This document shows positions 26,124 through 35,131 of a stretch of DNA of 64,000 nt, piece by piece. The notes beneath the pieces are model-generated. The model did no database searches, had not been told where the DNA came from, and worked only from the letters and a program-made list of their open reading frames with translations. The stretch comes from Chloroflexota bacterium (GTDB taxonomy: Bacteria; Chloroflexota; Anaerolineae; Aggregatilineales; J027). The DNA is taken from the NCBI GenBank assembly GCA_013112715.1, contig JABFGB010000016.1:1-64000 (forward strand), in the 5' to 3' direction. Each line of letters starts with the position of its first letter. Position 1 is the first letter of the stretch. The translations under genes and the position numbers were made by a program.

Positions 26124-27254
26124 ATGACTGATACCCCATCATCCCCACTCCCGCCGAGCCATGACCCTGATGGGATTGATTGGTTGAATCAGTCCACTCC
26201 ACTGAATCGGCCTTTAAATCCGTCTGGTGCGCGTCCCACATCCACTCCACCACCTACTGAAGAACCCGAATTGGTAATGGAGGATGATCTGCCCCGCCCG
26301 CGCCGCCGTGTGCCGATGGGTGCGCCCGATGTGAAAGTGCCTCCTTCTGCTGAGGAAATTCGCCGTGCCCGTCGCGCTCAACGCGAAGCCCAAAAAAGGT
26401 ATCAAAAAGAACACGAACCACGTGAAAGCATGACGCGGGTACTCTGGCAGACCACCCGGATTTTTGCGATGACTTCCGTTGCGGCCCTCTTGATGGCGAC
26501 GATTTTTTCTTATTGGACACCGGATGATTTCCTATCCCCTGAATTTCGTGAGAAGATGCGGGTCGTCAATACGACACAGCAGGCGGGTTCACCGTTGACA
26601 CTGGCAACCCCATTGCCGACCCAAGAAACGGTCATACGGGTTGGGATTATTGCGGGTCATAGTGGGCCACCCCAAGACCCCAGTTTTACGGAAGACCCCG
26701 GTGCGGTGTGTGATGAAAATAACGATGGGGTAGCCGAACTGCGTGAATTGGACATCAATACAGAAGTTGCCCGCTTGGTGGTCAATAAATTATTGGCGCG
26801 GGGCTATGAAGTGGATTTAATGGAAGAATTTGATCCCCGCCTGCATGACTATCGGGCAGCCGCACTGCTTTCAATTCACACCAATGACTGCCGCAATTAT
26901 GGGTTGGAAGCGTCGGGTTACAACGCGGTGGGGCCAGCCGAGCGTGTGCTGCGCGGCATTGATGAGGCCTTTGTCAATTGTGTGATAGACGAATATGGGC
27001 GTGTAACCGGATTACCTCGCCACACAGGGGTAACAGTTGACATGACTTCTTATCATAATTTCAATGAAGTCTCGATAGACACTCCGGCGGTGATTATTGA
27101 GCTTGGTTTTATGTATATGGATCGCCAGATCGTCACCAATCAGCGCGACCTGCTGGCGGAGGGTGTATTTCAAGGGTTGATGTGTTTCCTAGAACCAGAA
27201 AATCGAGCGGGTTCCGTTCCTTCTACGCCGCCACCCGCCACCGTAATTCCCTAA
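26124..27254 (+). CDS. membrane-anchored N-acetylmuramoyl-L-alanine amidase (Amidase_3)
   Basis: The 376-residue protein has a long Pro-rich, basic cytoplasmic N-terminus (1-110), one TM span (about 113-133) and an extracellular Amidase_3 domain (about 170-360). The expected ligands are visible: GHSG (His near 178), RELDINTEVA (Glu near 208), SIHTND (His near 251) and the catalytic Glu in IIELGFM (near 326). It cleaves the bond between MurNAc and L-Ala in peptidoglycan. The large intracellular N-terminus is unusual and may bind a partner. Confidence 0.85.
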   Translation: MTDTPSSPLPPSHDPDGIDWLNQSTPLNRPLNPSGARPTSTPPPTEEPELVMEDDLPRPRRRVPMGAPDVKVPPSAEEIRRARRAQREAQKRYQKEHEPRESMTRVLWQTTRIFAMTSVAALLMATIFSYWTPDDFLSPEFREKMRVVNTTQQAGSPLTLATPLPTQETVIRVGIIAGHSGPPQDPSFTEDPGAVCDENNDGVAELRELDINTEVARLVVNKLLARGYEVDLMEEFDPRLHDYRAAALLSIHTNDCRNYGLEASGYNAVGPAERVLRGIDEAFVNCVIDEYGRVTGLPRHTGVTVDMTSYHNFNEVSIDTPAVIIELGFMYMDRQIVTNQRDLLAEGVFQGLMCFLEPENRAGSVPSTPPPATVIP

Positions 27255-27269
27255 AAAATCGAGGTGGGT

Positions 27270-27641
27270 ATGCGACAATTGGTTATGTATGTGCGGCGTA
27301 ATTTTTGTCCCTATGTTGGGATAGCACGGCATGTTTTAGACGAACTTGGCGTGCCCTATCGTGAAATTGATATGGACATTGACCCGGCTGCGCGGGAACG
27401 GGTGGTTGAATGGACGGGTTATTTATCTGTGCCGACATTGGTGCTGGCGGAAGTGGGGGAGGTTGTTCCCTATGAACCCCCGACCCACTTACCACGCGGC
27501 CACAGTCCACGCGGAATTGATCGGGGTTCGATGATTACCGAGGCCACTGATTCTGAACTGACCCGCTGGTTAAATAAGCACGGCCTGATTCCGCATGATG
27601 CCGCCGAAATGAAAGATGCCCTTGACCGGGGGGCGGATTAG
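27270..27641 (+). CDS. glutaredoxin-like protein (monothiol)
   Basis: ATG 27270 with GAGGTG upstream is chosen over GTG 27264. The 123-residue product opens with a glutaredoxin core (MYVRRNFCPYVGIARHVLDE), where the usual CPYC is CPYV, so only one Cys remains. GYLSVPTLVLAE carries the cis-Pro. The C-terminal 45 residues extend beyond the fold. Role in thiol redox control is inferred. Confidence 0.8.
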   Translation: MRQLVMYVRRNFCPYVGIARHVLDELGVPYREIDMDIDPAARERVVEWTGYLSVPTLVLAEVGEVVPYEPPTHLPRGHSPRGIDRGSMITEATDSELTRWLNKHGLIPHDAAEMKDALDRGAD

Positions 27642-27666
27642 GTGATAAGATTCATTTAATTCGATA

Positions 27667-27750
27667 GCCGAAATGGCGGAATTGGCAGACGCGCTACGTT
27701 CAGGGCGTAGTTCCTTTACAGGAGTCTGGGTTCGACTCCCAGTTTCGGCA
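27667..27750 (+). tRNA. tRNA-Leu (anticodon CAG)
   Basis: Cloverleaf with acceptor GCCGAAA and TTTCGGC, anticodon arm CTACG-TTCAGGG-CGTAG with anticodon CAG, long variable arm (CCTTTACAGG), T loop TTCGACT and discriminator A. No CCA encoded. Confidence 0.95.
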
Positions 27751-27762
27751 CTGAAATAAATC

Positions 27763-27788
27763 AATCCGGTTTTTAGCCGGATTTTTTT
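27763..27788 (+). terminator. terminator of tRNA-Leu
   Basis: AATCCGG (27763-27769) pairs with CCGGATT (27777-27783), followed by seven Ts. It overlaps the 3' end of the convergent gene at 27773. Confidence 0.85.
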
Positions 27789-28441
27789 GTTTTTCTAGCC
27801 TTTTCAATCTCTCGAATACAGCTTTTTGCCTCTTCTCCAATTGTTGGGTCAGAAACTTGTCCTTTAATCACATCCAATATAGCCATGTCATTTGACCACA
27901 AAAAATAACGCTTCAGGGCGTGCAGAGCATACATGCGAATAGCTTCGGTTTTCGATTGATTTTGGATGTACTCGATAAGTGCCCGCAAAGTTTTTTCGCT
28001 TGGCTTGTGTTTGTAATGGTTGATTCCAAAATCTATAGCTGATATAAAAATCATTTTTGCATCCCAGTCTTGGGAATTCTCTAGGCCAATCATCAGCATA
28101 TCAATTGAAAATTCATTTTGTGTAACCTTAGTGAACTCAATATCCCAATCCACATCACTCCAATCAGGGTAAATCTCCACTGCCTTGATAATTTCTTGGA
28201 CGGAGCGTGGAGTACGGATATCAATAAGTGCATAGGCAGCACATTCCCGCCTTGTCCAATCAATGGATGTAAATTCTTCCATTGGTTTTTCCACAGTAAG
28301 CAAAATAGCGGTTAGGGTATCAACTGCCGCGTCGCCCATTTCGGCGATCTGATGCACAAGTTTCCATATCTCTTCTAGGCTTTCATTATTTTCTACGGCA
28401 TGACAATAATCCGCTACAAGCCTTTGCATTGTTTCATTCAT
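27773..28441 (-). CDS. HEAT-repeat-like helical protein (222 aa)
   Basis: The protein is wholly helical and acidic. Repeating blocks of about 35-40 residues such as TRRECAAYALIDIRTPRSVQ, DWDAKMIFISAIDFG and TEAIRMYALHALKRYF fit HEAT-like hairpins. No catalytic motif. The gene is AT-richer than the flanks and diverges from 28514. It may be a scaffold or immunity-type protein; the family is not recognised with confidence. Confidence 0.6.
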   Translation of the reverse strand: MNETMQRLVADYCHAVENNESLEEIWKLVHQIAEMGDAAVDTLTAILLTVEKPMEEFTSIDWTRRECAAYALIDIRTPRSVQEIIKAVEIYPDWSDVDWDIEFTKVTQNEFSIDMLMIGLENSQDWDAKMIFISAIDFGINHYKHKPSEKTLRALIEYIQNQSKTEAIRMYALHALKRYFLWSNDMAILDVIKGQVSDPTIGEEAKSCIREIEKARKTKKSG

Positions 28442-28513
28442 TGGAAATCTACTTTCTCATCTATACTTAGATATTATAATAACCTGAATGGTGGAAAACG
28501 GGTGGGTGAGAAA

Positions 28514-29236
28514 ATGCTTATCATTGGAAACTTTGACTATCGGTATCCGGGTATAAAAACTGCTGAAGATGTTGAAAAACTTGGACAGCGAAATTTGGTT
28601 GCCCATGTATTTAACTATCCCTCATCAGTCGAGCAGTGGTTTCCCTATCCGGCTGTTGAGCGAAGGAGTTTGTTAGATTTATGGTACAAGGAAAAATTTG
28701 AGCAAATTCAGGCAGAGGTGGCGCTTAGAAATATCAAATTATCTAAACGAGGAAAGTACAATTCATTTGATTGTGAATTGGATGCTAATGAATTACCAAA
28801 ACTACTTGCCATAGATGGCATTACTATGGTCACTATAAGTAAAATTGAGGGTCTCAAACCCATCAAACAAAGGGAACGTAAACGCCTCGAATGGTATATT
28901 GTGCAAGCGCGTTTTATCTGGGAAGTGGAAGGCCAAACTCAAGGGATGCAGATGGTTGAAGATCAGATGCTGTTGGTAAGGGCTTATGATTTTGATGATG
29001 CCGAACAACGCCTTCAGCAAAAATTCACTGAATACGGCGAACCTTATCTCAACACAGATGGTGAGATGGTTCGTATACGTTTGGATTGCATCCTAGAAGT
29101 TTTCCGAACCAACATCATGGATAAGGTTGATCCGAAAGGCGAAGAAATTTTCTATACCATAAAACACAGGCGGATGCGACCCGAATATGAGTGGCATCCG
29201 TTGCGAGATCAAAAACCAAAGGAAAAAGCAGAATAG
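28514..29236 (+). CDS. unknown protein with possible C-terminal DUF4288-like domain
   Basis: ATG 28514 is chosen (frame open from 28400). The 240-residue product is AT-rich. The C-terminal half (about 130-225) carries WYIVQARFIWEVEG, then VEDQMLLVRAYDFDDAEQRL, and LDCILEVFRTN, a pattern I associate with DUF4288-type domains often seen near polymorphic-toxin immunity genes. The N-terminal half (about 1-125) is not recognised. Convergent to the ABC permease operon. Confidence 0.45.
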   Translation: MLIIGNFDYRYPGIKTAEDVEKLGQRNLVAHVFNYPSSVEQWFPYPAVERRSLLDLWYKEKFEQIQAEVALRNIKLSKRGKYNSFDCELDANELPKLLAIDGITMVTISKIEGLKPIKQRERKRLEWYIVQARFIWEVEGQTQGMQMVEDQMLLVRAYDFDDAEQRLQQKFTEYGEPYLNTDGEMVRIRLDCILEVFRTNIMDKVDPKGEEIFYTIKHRRMRPEYEWHPLRDQKPKEKAE

Positions 29237-29238
29237 TT

Positions 29239-30210
29239 TTATTCCACCTCGTAAGCCTGACCGACGTGGGCTGGGGGCCGCGCCCGACCCACAAAACCCG
29301 CCAGCACGATCACCGTGACGGCATAGGGAATCAAGGCCACCAATTGATGTGGCACAACGATTCCGAAAAATTGCAGTTGGCTTTGCAGGGCCGTCAAGAA
29401 GCCGAACAACAACGCACCCATCAATGCCCCAATCGGATGCCATTTGCCAAAAATCATCACCGCCAGCGCGATAAAACCCTTACCTGCTGTCATGCCGCGT
29501 TCAAAAACGCCAACATCCGCCAGTGTCAGGTAGGCTCCGGCCAAACCAGCCAATGCCCCGCTAAAAAACAGATTGGTGTATTGCAGGCGATAGACATTGA
29601 TACCGAGGGTATCGGCGGCGCGAGGATTTTCGCCAATCGAGCGAGTGCGTAATCCCCAAACGGTACGGAAGAGGGCAAACGCGATAAAGCCGACAATCAC
29701 AAAGGTCAAATAGGTGATGATGTCTTTGTCAAACAGCACCGCACCGACATTGTAGAGAAAATCGCCTTTTTCCCATGGATTGGAGATGAGCGGGGGAATT
29801 TTGCCTTTAGTTTCGGTCTGGGCATTATAAAAATAGCCTGTCACGCCCGCTGCCAGAATATTGACTACTGTTCCACTGATGATGTGGTCAACCTTGTAAC
29901 GGATACATAGCAGGGCATGAAACAACCCCATCAAGCCGCCTGTTAAAACACCCACCAAAACACAAACCCCCAGTCGCATGTTGTCATCGGCAAAGGTCGA
30001 AATATCCGACCCGCTGAGATAGGAATTCATCATGTAGCCCGAAAAGGCCGCCATCAACATCATGCCTTCGATGCCAATGTTGACGATACTGGAGCGTTCA
30101 CTGAGGAGGCCGCTTTGTGAGCCGAGCGTAATTGGGATGGCTTGTCGAATCGTCGCGTTTAAGGTGGCGATCACTGCCCCCGTCGTGATGGTTAAACCCA
30201 AAATATCCAT
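29239..30210 (-). CDS. nucleoside-type ABC transporter permease (second permease)
   Basis: The 323-residue polytopic protein matches the branched-chain-amino-acid/ribose permease superfamily (BPD_transp_2), with the signature LLSERSSIVNIGIEGMMLMA (about 34-53) and a late AGLAGAYLTLADVGVF-type loop. It most resembles the nucleoside uptake permease NupQ/YufQ. It follows the larger permease by 25 nt. The usual ATP-binding and BMP lipoprotein genes are not adjacent. Confidence 0.8.
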   Translation of the reverse strand: MDILGLTITTGAVIATLNATIRQAIPITLGSQSGLLSERSSIVNIGIEGMMLMAAFSGYMMNSYLSGSDISTFADDNMRLGVCVLVGVLTGGLMGLFHALLCIRYKVDHIISGTVVNILAAGVTGYFYNAQTETKGKIPPLISNPWEKGDFLYNVGAVLFDKDIITYLTFVIVGFIAFALFRTVWGLRTRSIGENPRAADTLGINVYRLQYTNLFFSGALAGLAGAYLTLADVGVFERGMTAGKGFIALAVMIFGKWHPIGALMGALLFGFLTALQSQLQFFGIVVPHQLVALIPYAVTVIVLAGFVGRARPPAHVGQAYEVE

Positions 30211-30235
30211 AATTATTTCCTTGAATAAGTGCCTT

Positions 30236-31426
30236 TTATCGCTGACCCCAACCGGTACTCAATTTTTGTCCGCCTTTACCACTGACCCGTACCCGATACA
30301 ACCAGCGGATAATCTGTGGCGCGGCAATAAACATCAAAATGAGGGCTTGGATCACCAGAATCAGTTCCGGGGCGACACCACTACGCTGCATACGAGTCGT
30401 ACCCTGATCCATCGAGCCGAACATAAAAGCTGAGAACATAATCCCAAGCGGGTTATTGGACGCTAGCAGCGATACAGTGATGCTGTCGAATCCCAGACCG
30501 AGACTTTGATTGGCTTCGTAATACCCGTTGATGCCCAACGTCTGGACAGCACCTGCCAGTCCTGCCAGACCGCCTGCAATCGCCATTGTTGAAATGGTCA
30601 GCCGTTTGACATTCACCCCGGCGTATTGGGCTGCCGAGGGATTTAGCCCAACCATGCGGAGTTCAAAGCCAAAGGTGGTACGGTTGACCAGCAGCATAAT
30701 TAAAATAGCGGCGGCTACAGCGATAAAAAGGCCGATATTTAAATTGGGTACGGATGGCGGTGGGACTTCAAACACTACTGGGAGCCGGGCCGATTCCAAT
30801 ACAGGCCGCGTGCGCGAAATTGCACCGCTGTTGGGGTCAGCCAATGGGCCGGGAGGGATTTTGCCATCGGCACTGCCCAGTGAGATCATCCATTCAGCGA
30901 TACGGCTGGCGATAAAATTAAACATGATGGTCGTGATGACTTCGTGAGCGCCAGAATAGGCTTTTAGAGCGCCCGGTATCGCCCCCCACAGCGCCCCAGC
31001 GAGAGCGGCTGCGCCCATTGCCAAAATGATATGTAACCAGCTTGGCAATCCACTAAAGGCATAACCTGCCCATGCCGCTGCAACGGAGCCGACAATTAGC
31101 TGGCCCTGTGCGCCGATGTTAAACAGCCCACCTTTGAACGCGAAGCCGACAGCGAGACCAGAGAGAATGAGCGGCGACGTTTTAAGCAGGCTTTGGACTA
31201 GGCCGCGTGGTTCTAACCATGCCCCTTCAACCAAGCCTGTATAGGCAGCAATAGGATCACGGCCTGCCAGCAAGATCATCACTGAACCAACCAAGATGGC
31301 GGTCAAGATTGCCAGCGCCGGAATTAGGAGAGTATTAGACAAATCGCGGAGACTGTTGACTATTTTGGTGACTATTGAGGGGACTAGTGGCCCCTTGACA
31401 GTACCGGATTTGGCGATAGTTGCCAT
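30236..31426 (-). CDS. nucleoside-type ABC transporter permease (first permease)
   Basis: The 396-residue protein has an N-terminal extension to about residue 55 and then the permease core: FKGGLFNIGAQGQLIVGSVA (about 102-121, EAA-type region), AYSGAHEVITTIMFNFIASR and MVGLNPSAAQYAGVNVKR. This resembles NupP/YufP, which pairs with NupQ. It opens the two-permease pair and follows pncC by 67 nt. Likely imports purine nucleosides, which adenosine deaminase at 23229 could use; substrate is inferred. Confidence 0.8.
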   Translation of the reverse strand: MATIAKSGTVKGPLVPSIVTKIVNSLRDLSNTLLIPALAILTAILVGSVMILLAGRDPIAAYTGLVEGAWLEPRGLVQSLLKTSPLILSGLAVGFAFKGGLFNIGAQGQLIVGSVAAAWAGYAFSGLPSWLHIILAMGAAALAGALWGAIPGALKAYSGAHEVITTIMFNFIASRIAEWMISLGSADGKIPPGPLADPNSGAISRTRPVLESARLPVVFEVPPPSVPNLNIGLFIAVAAAILIMLLVNRTTFGFELRMVGLNPSAAQYAGVNVKRLTISTMAIAGGLAGLAGAVQTLGINGYYEANQSLGLGFDSITVSLLASNNPLGIMFSAFMFGSMDQGTTRMQRSGVAPELILVIQALILMFIAAPQIIRWLYRVRVSGKGGQKLSTGWGQR

Positions 31427-31493
31427 TACAATGAATCCTCTTAAAAGTAATTTTGTGATTAAAGCGCGTTCCGATTATAGCGTCTTTTTGCCC

Positions 31494-31982
31494 TTATTTC
31501 CCCGACATCAAATATTCCAACAGCATCTGTAGGGCAGCGGCGGTGCTTGCCTCTTTATTGGCGACTCGATCTCCCTCCCATACAAACCGCCGCACAAGGC
31601 TGAAATCAGGGGTGCTGAGTCCAATATAGGTTAGGCCCACGGGTTTTTCCGCTGTTCCCCCATCTGGCCCAGCGATGCCCGTAATTCCAATACCGATTTG
31701 CGAACCAAGCGCCGCCCGAACCCCGCGTGCCATCGCCGCCGCAACCTGCTCACTGACCGCCCCAAAAACATTTAGGGTATGTTCTTGTACGCCGAGTAGC
31801 GAATGTTTGGCGGCATTGGAATAGGCCACGATACCACCTGCAACATAGGCTGAACTGCCCGGCACATTGGTAAGACGGTGCAGCAGTAATCCGCCTGTAC
31901 AGGATTCGGCGGCTGCAAACATCAATTTTTGTTCCCGCAGACGCTGTCCCACTTCAAATTCCAAAGGTTGATCGGAAGACAC
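31494..31982 (-). CDS. pncC: nicotinamide-nucleotide amidase (CinA C-terminal domain)
   Basis: The 162-residue stand-alone CinA-C domain contains AAESCTGGLLLHRLTNVPGSS and GGIVAYSNAAKHSLLGV, then GITGIAGPDGGTAEKPVG. These are the active-site loop and nucleophilic Ser region of NMN deamidase. It converts NMN to NaMN in NAD recycling. It lies 4 nt after the FHA gene. Confidence 0.9.
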   Translation of the reverse strand: MSSDQPLEFEVGQRLREQKLMFAAAESCTGGLLLHRLTNVPGSSAYVAGGIVAYSNAAKHSLLGVQEHTLNVFGAVSEQVAAAMARGVRAALGSQIGIGITGIAGPDGGTAEKPVGLTYIGLSTPDFSLVRRFVWEGDRVANKEASTAAALQMLLEYLMSGK

Positions 31983-31986
31983 GCAC

Positions 31987-32679
31987 TTATTCCTTGTCTA
32001 TAAGGCGAAACAGCATGGTGGTTTCTCCCATCACAATGACCGAGCCGTCCTGCAAAATCTTGGGGTCTTGAATGGGGCTGCCGTTCACCAGTGTACCGTT
32101 GGCGCTGTTTAAGTCGGTCAAATACCAAGTGTTGTCGGTTAGGTGCAGACGTGCATGGGGGCGTGAGACGGCCTGATCTTGCAAGATAATGTCCCAATTG
32201 GCGCTACTCGTCGCTCGTCCAAAGGTCATTTCTTCTTTCATTACTGGGATTTCAAGACCCTCTTGCGCCCCGGATGTAATTTGAATGATGGGGCGTCCGC
32301 CACCCAAACGGGGCCGAATGAGCGTACCCGTCTTGATAGCAAACTCTTCTTCCTCAGCGGTTACTACTGCGGAGTAACGCAGTGTCGGCACAAACAACCG
32401 AATTACATCGCCGTGTGCCAGCGGAAAAGGGTCAGTGATTTTCTGGTCATTTACAAACACGCCATTGGCACTGCCCAAATCTGATATGAGAAACAGGCCA
32501 TGCCGATAACTAATCACCGCATGGTGACGCGAGACATGACGTTCTGGGATGCTGATATCGTTATCGGGATTTCGTCCAATTTGTACTGTTGCTCCTTCAG
32601 TGAGGACGAAATCACGCAACTGTCCTGTAACGGGATCATCCCATGAGATTTTAGCAATGCCTTCCGATGCTTCAGCCAT
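31987..32679 (-). CDS. protein with two FHA domains
   Basis: The 230-residue cytoplasmic protein has two forkhead-associated domains, about 30-100 (IGRNPDNDISIPERHVSRHH, DLGSANGVFVND) and about 148-215 (FGRATSSANWD, VSRPHARLHLTDNTWYLTDL, SANGTLVNG). Each keeps the GR, SRxHA and NG residues that bind phosphothreonine. It probably senses Ser/Thr kinase signalling. First gene of the FHA-pncC-permease operon, behind a moderate promoter at 32731-32759. Confidence 0.9.
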   Translation of the reverse strand: MAEASEGIAKISWDDPVTGQLRDFVLTEGATVQIGRNPDNDISIPERHVSRHHAVISYRHGLFLISDLGSANGVFVNDQKITDPFPLAHGDVIRLFVPTLRYSAVVTAEEEEFAIKTGTLIRPRLGGGRPIIQITSGAQEGLEIPVMKEEMTFGRATSSANWDIILQDQAVSRPHARLHLTDNTWYLTDLNSANGTLVNGSPIQDPKILQDGSVIVMGETTMLFRLIDKE

Positions 32680-32730
32680 AATGATTTATCAGATCTTTTT
32701 TGGGGATTGAATCGCTTATCTATCTTGACA

Positions 32731-32759
32731 AGTATACAACCCACGTCCTTTCCAAACAA
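32731..32759 (-). promoter_or_regulatory. candidate promoter of the FHA-pncC-permease operon
   Basis: Minus-strand TTGTTT (32754-32759) and TATACT (32731-32736), spacer 17 bp, about 50 nt upstream of the ATG. Confidence 0.5.
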
Positions 32760-32843
32760 ACCTTTGCGTTATTTTAAGTAGGGTTTTCTATTCAAACAAT
32801 ATTTGACTCTTGTTAAGGGTTCGTTTCAATCTGTAGGGTTAAA

Positions 32844-32872
32844 TTGCGCTTCGTTTCCTAGAAATGTAAAAT
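32844..32872 (+). promoter_or_regulatory. candidate promoter of the DnaB-C-like gene
   Basis: TTGCGC (32844-32849) and TAAAAT (32867-32872) with a 17-bp spacer, about 50 nt before the ATG. Confidence 0.5.
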
Positions 32873-32924
32873 CGAGGACAATATCGTGATTGTTATTTGA
32901 TGAGATACAAAGGCGTGCCATTTT

Positions 32925-34181
32925 ATGGAAACCAGACGTTTTGATGACGAGCCGCCGCGCAATGACCATAGCACTCAACCGCTATTTGAGCAGGATGATC
33001 CGCTAACGCCGTCCGTCCCTCAGAGAATCGCTGTTCCTCCTGCCGAGCCACGCACGCCTACCAGTGTGGAATCTTCGCCGCGCTCCACACGCAGCCGTAC
33101 CAATGCGCCTTCTGCTGGCAATGCCTCCGCTCCCAGCCGTAACACGGCTCATATGCCTCGCACATTGGCACAGGTGCTCAATGAAGCCAATGATATGGTG
33201 GTGCGTGGGGATTTGTCAGAATTTATGCCACTGCCAACAGGCTTTGATCCATTGGATGGCATGATTGGTGGCGGCCTGCGCAAAACGGAATTGATACTGC
33301 TGGGTGGGGCACAGGGGATTGGTAAGACGATTTGTGCGCTGCAAATGGCCCGCAATATTGCGATGCGATCTGACCAATATGCGTTTTATCTGTCCTATGA
33401 ACATACCGAAACCCATTTGATGAATCGGTTGATGTGCCTCGAAAGCATCAACCCCCCCGAAGTAGATTTAAATAATGGGGTACGCCTCAAAGATTTGCAT
33501 GACGTGATTATTGCCGAAAAAGCCAAATCTACGCTGCGTGGACGCGGTGAGGCAATGTCGCTGCAAACCATCTTGCGTGAAAATCCCAAGACTTCCATGC
33601 CATTGGCCCGGATGAACCGTTATGCGGATCGCCTGATTTTGGTGAAGGCCAGTCCTGTCGTCACCACCCTGCGGGCTATTCGGGAAATGACCCAGCGGCT
33701 TGTTCAAGCGACAGGTGGCAACGTAACGGTGTTTATTGACTATTTACAAAAAATCGCCATTCATCCCGAACGGGCTTCAGATGAAGGTGAAAAAGTCACT
33801 ATTATTGTCGAGGGTTTGAAAGATATGGCACTGGCTTTGGGTGTGCCCGTGATGGCAATCGTGGCGGCAGATCGGGAAGGGCTAAAATCCAACCGATTGC
33901 ACCTCTACCATCTGCGCGGAAGTTCGGCGCTAGATTATGAATGCGACATCGCCATCATCATGAATAACAAATATCATGTGCTGTCCAAAGATGAGGTGTC
34001 GTTTAACCCCTATCAAGCCCGTCAATTCCGCGAGTGGGTGGTCTTTACAATTGAAAAAAACCGGGCCGGACGCGCCATGCAAGATATGGAATTTCATCTG
34101 CACGCGCCTTATTTTGCCTTTGACCCACGTGGTGAACGTGTCCGCCAGCAGTTGATTGACGATAAGTTGGTGATGGACTAG
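32925..34181 (+). CDS. DnaB-C / RadA-type RecA-fold ATPase lacking the DnaB N-terminal domain
   Basis: The 418-residue protein has a disordered Pro/Ser/Arg-rich N-terminus (1-80) and a RecA-fold core: TGFDPLDGMIGGGLRKTELI (about 105-124), Walker A GGAQGIGKT (about 127-135), Walker B VFIDYLQKI (about 269-277), and LRGSSALDYECDIAI (about 328-342) like the DnaB arginine-finger region. It has no DnaB N-terminal (primase-interacting) domain. It might be a recombination or signalling ATPase and not the replicative helicase. Stand-alone gene with its own terminator. Confidence 0.75.
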   Translation: METRRFDDEPPRNDHSTQPLFEQDDPLTPSVPQRIAVPPAEPRTPTSVESSPRSTRSRTNAPSAGNASAPSRNTAHMPRTLAQVLNEANDMVVRGDLSEFMPLPTGFDPLDGMIGGGLRKTELILLGGAQGIGKTICALQMARNIAMRSDQYAFYLSYEHTETHLMNRLMCLESINPPEVDLNNGVRLKDLHDVIIAEKAKSTLRGRGEAMSLQTILRENPKTSMPLARMNRYADRLILVKASPVVTTLRAIREMTQRLVQATGGNVTVFIDYLQKIAIHPERASDEGEKVTIIVEGLKDMALALGVPVMAIVAADREGLKSNRLHLYHLRGSSALDYECDIAIIMNNKYHVLSKDEVSFNPYQARQFREWVVFTIEKNRAGRAMQDMEFHLHAPYFAFDPRGERVRQQLIDDKLVMD

Positions 34182-34208
34182 GAGTAAGTAGACGGTGATT
34201 TTTGGAAG

Positions 34209-34236
34209 GGGCGGGGAACAAAAACCCGCCCTTTTT
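34209..34236 (+). terminator. terminator after the DnaB-C-like gene
   Basis: GGGCGGG (34209-34215) pairs with CCCGCCC (34225-34231), followed by TTTTT. Confidence 0.85.
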
Positions 34237-34247
34237 GGTTGGCTAGG

Positions 34248-35060
34248 TTAGATGTTGTAGTGTTCAGGTCGGCGATTTTCGAGTACAGGAATTTGCTGGC
34301 GAATGGCATCTACCTTGTTTAGATCAAGGTCAACACTGACAATGGCTTCCCCTTCGCCGACTTCGACGACGGTTTCACCCCACGGGTCAACAATCATGGA
34401 ATGTCCACAGAAATGAGCACCATATTTGCCGGATACCTCGTCATAATCGTCTACCCCAATACGATTGACCGCCACAACGTACATTTGATTTTCAATAGCA
34501 CGGGCGCGAACGAGGGTGCGGAAATGTTCAAGACGTGGATGCGGCCATTCACAGGGCACAAAAACAACCTTTGCCCCTTCAACGGCATAGCGTCGGAACA
34601 ATTCGGGGAAACGCAGGTCGAAACAAATAGCAAAGGCGCTCTTCCCCCACGGCAAATCGAGCGTTAGGGTCGCCTCACCGGGGGTCAGCCATTTATCTTC
34701 ATCCATGAGTGGGAATAAGTGGAGTTTGCGATAGGCCCCCATAATCCCCCCAACCGGGGAAACAACAGCAGTGGTATTGGAGACGCCCAAGCCGCGTTTT
34801 TCCAACATAGAGCCTAAGATAAAAATCCCATGTTGTTTGGCGAGGGCCACGACCTGTGCAAAAAGGCCGCCGCTCAGTGAACTGGCAAATGTTTTGGCCT
34901 GATCCAGCGCGTAGCCGCTGTCCCATAACTCAGGCAGTACCACCACTTGCCCGCCTTGACGTTTGGCCTCTGCCGTAATTTCTTGTACGCTGGTCCAATT
35001 TACGCGCGGATTCCCTTTGCGTACATCAAATTGCCCGATACTGACTCTTAGTACAGTCAT
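34248..35060 (-). CDS. carbon-nitrogen hydrolase (nitrilase superfamily)
   Basis: The 270-residue product has the catalytic triad: Glu in VVLPELWDSGYAL (about 44), Lys in AYRKLHLFP (about 113), Cys in AICFDLRFPELFR (about 148). These resemble omega-amidase / deaminated-glutathione amidase enzymes, which hydrolyse small amides. Substrate not determined. It follows the shikimate-kinase-like gene by 71 nt on the same strand. Confidence 0.88.
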   Translation of the reverse strand: MTVLRVSIGQFDVRKGNPRVNWTSVQEITAEAKRQGGQVVVLPELWDSGYALDQAKTFASSLSGGLFAQVVALAKQHGIFILGSMLEKRGLGVSNTTAVVSPVGGIMGAYRKLHLFPLMDEDKWLTPGEATLTLDLPWGKSAFAICFDLRFPELFRRYAVEGAKVVFVPCEWPHPRLEHFRTLVRARAIENQMYVVAVNRIGVDDYDEVSGKYGAHFCGHSMIVDPWGETVVEVGEGEAIVSVDLDLNKVDAIRQQIPVLENRRPEHYNI

Positions 35061-35131
35061 GCGTCAATTTCTCCGAAAATCGTATGAGTTTCTGGAAGTA
35101 GGTAAAACCTTGCTTCATTGTACCCGATTTG

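Noticed and set aside
27570-27764. 64-aa minus-strand frame crossing tRNA-Leu
   Set aside because: It is antisense to the tRNA and to the glutaredoxin-like gene.
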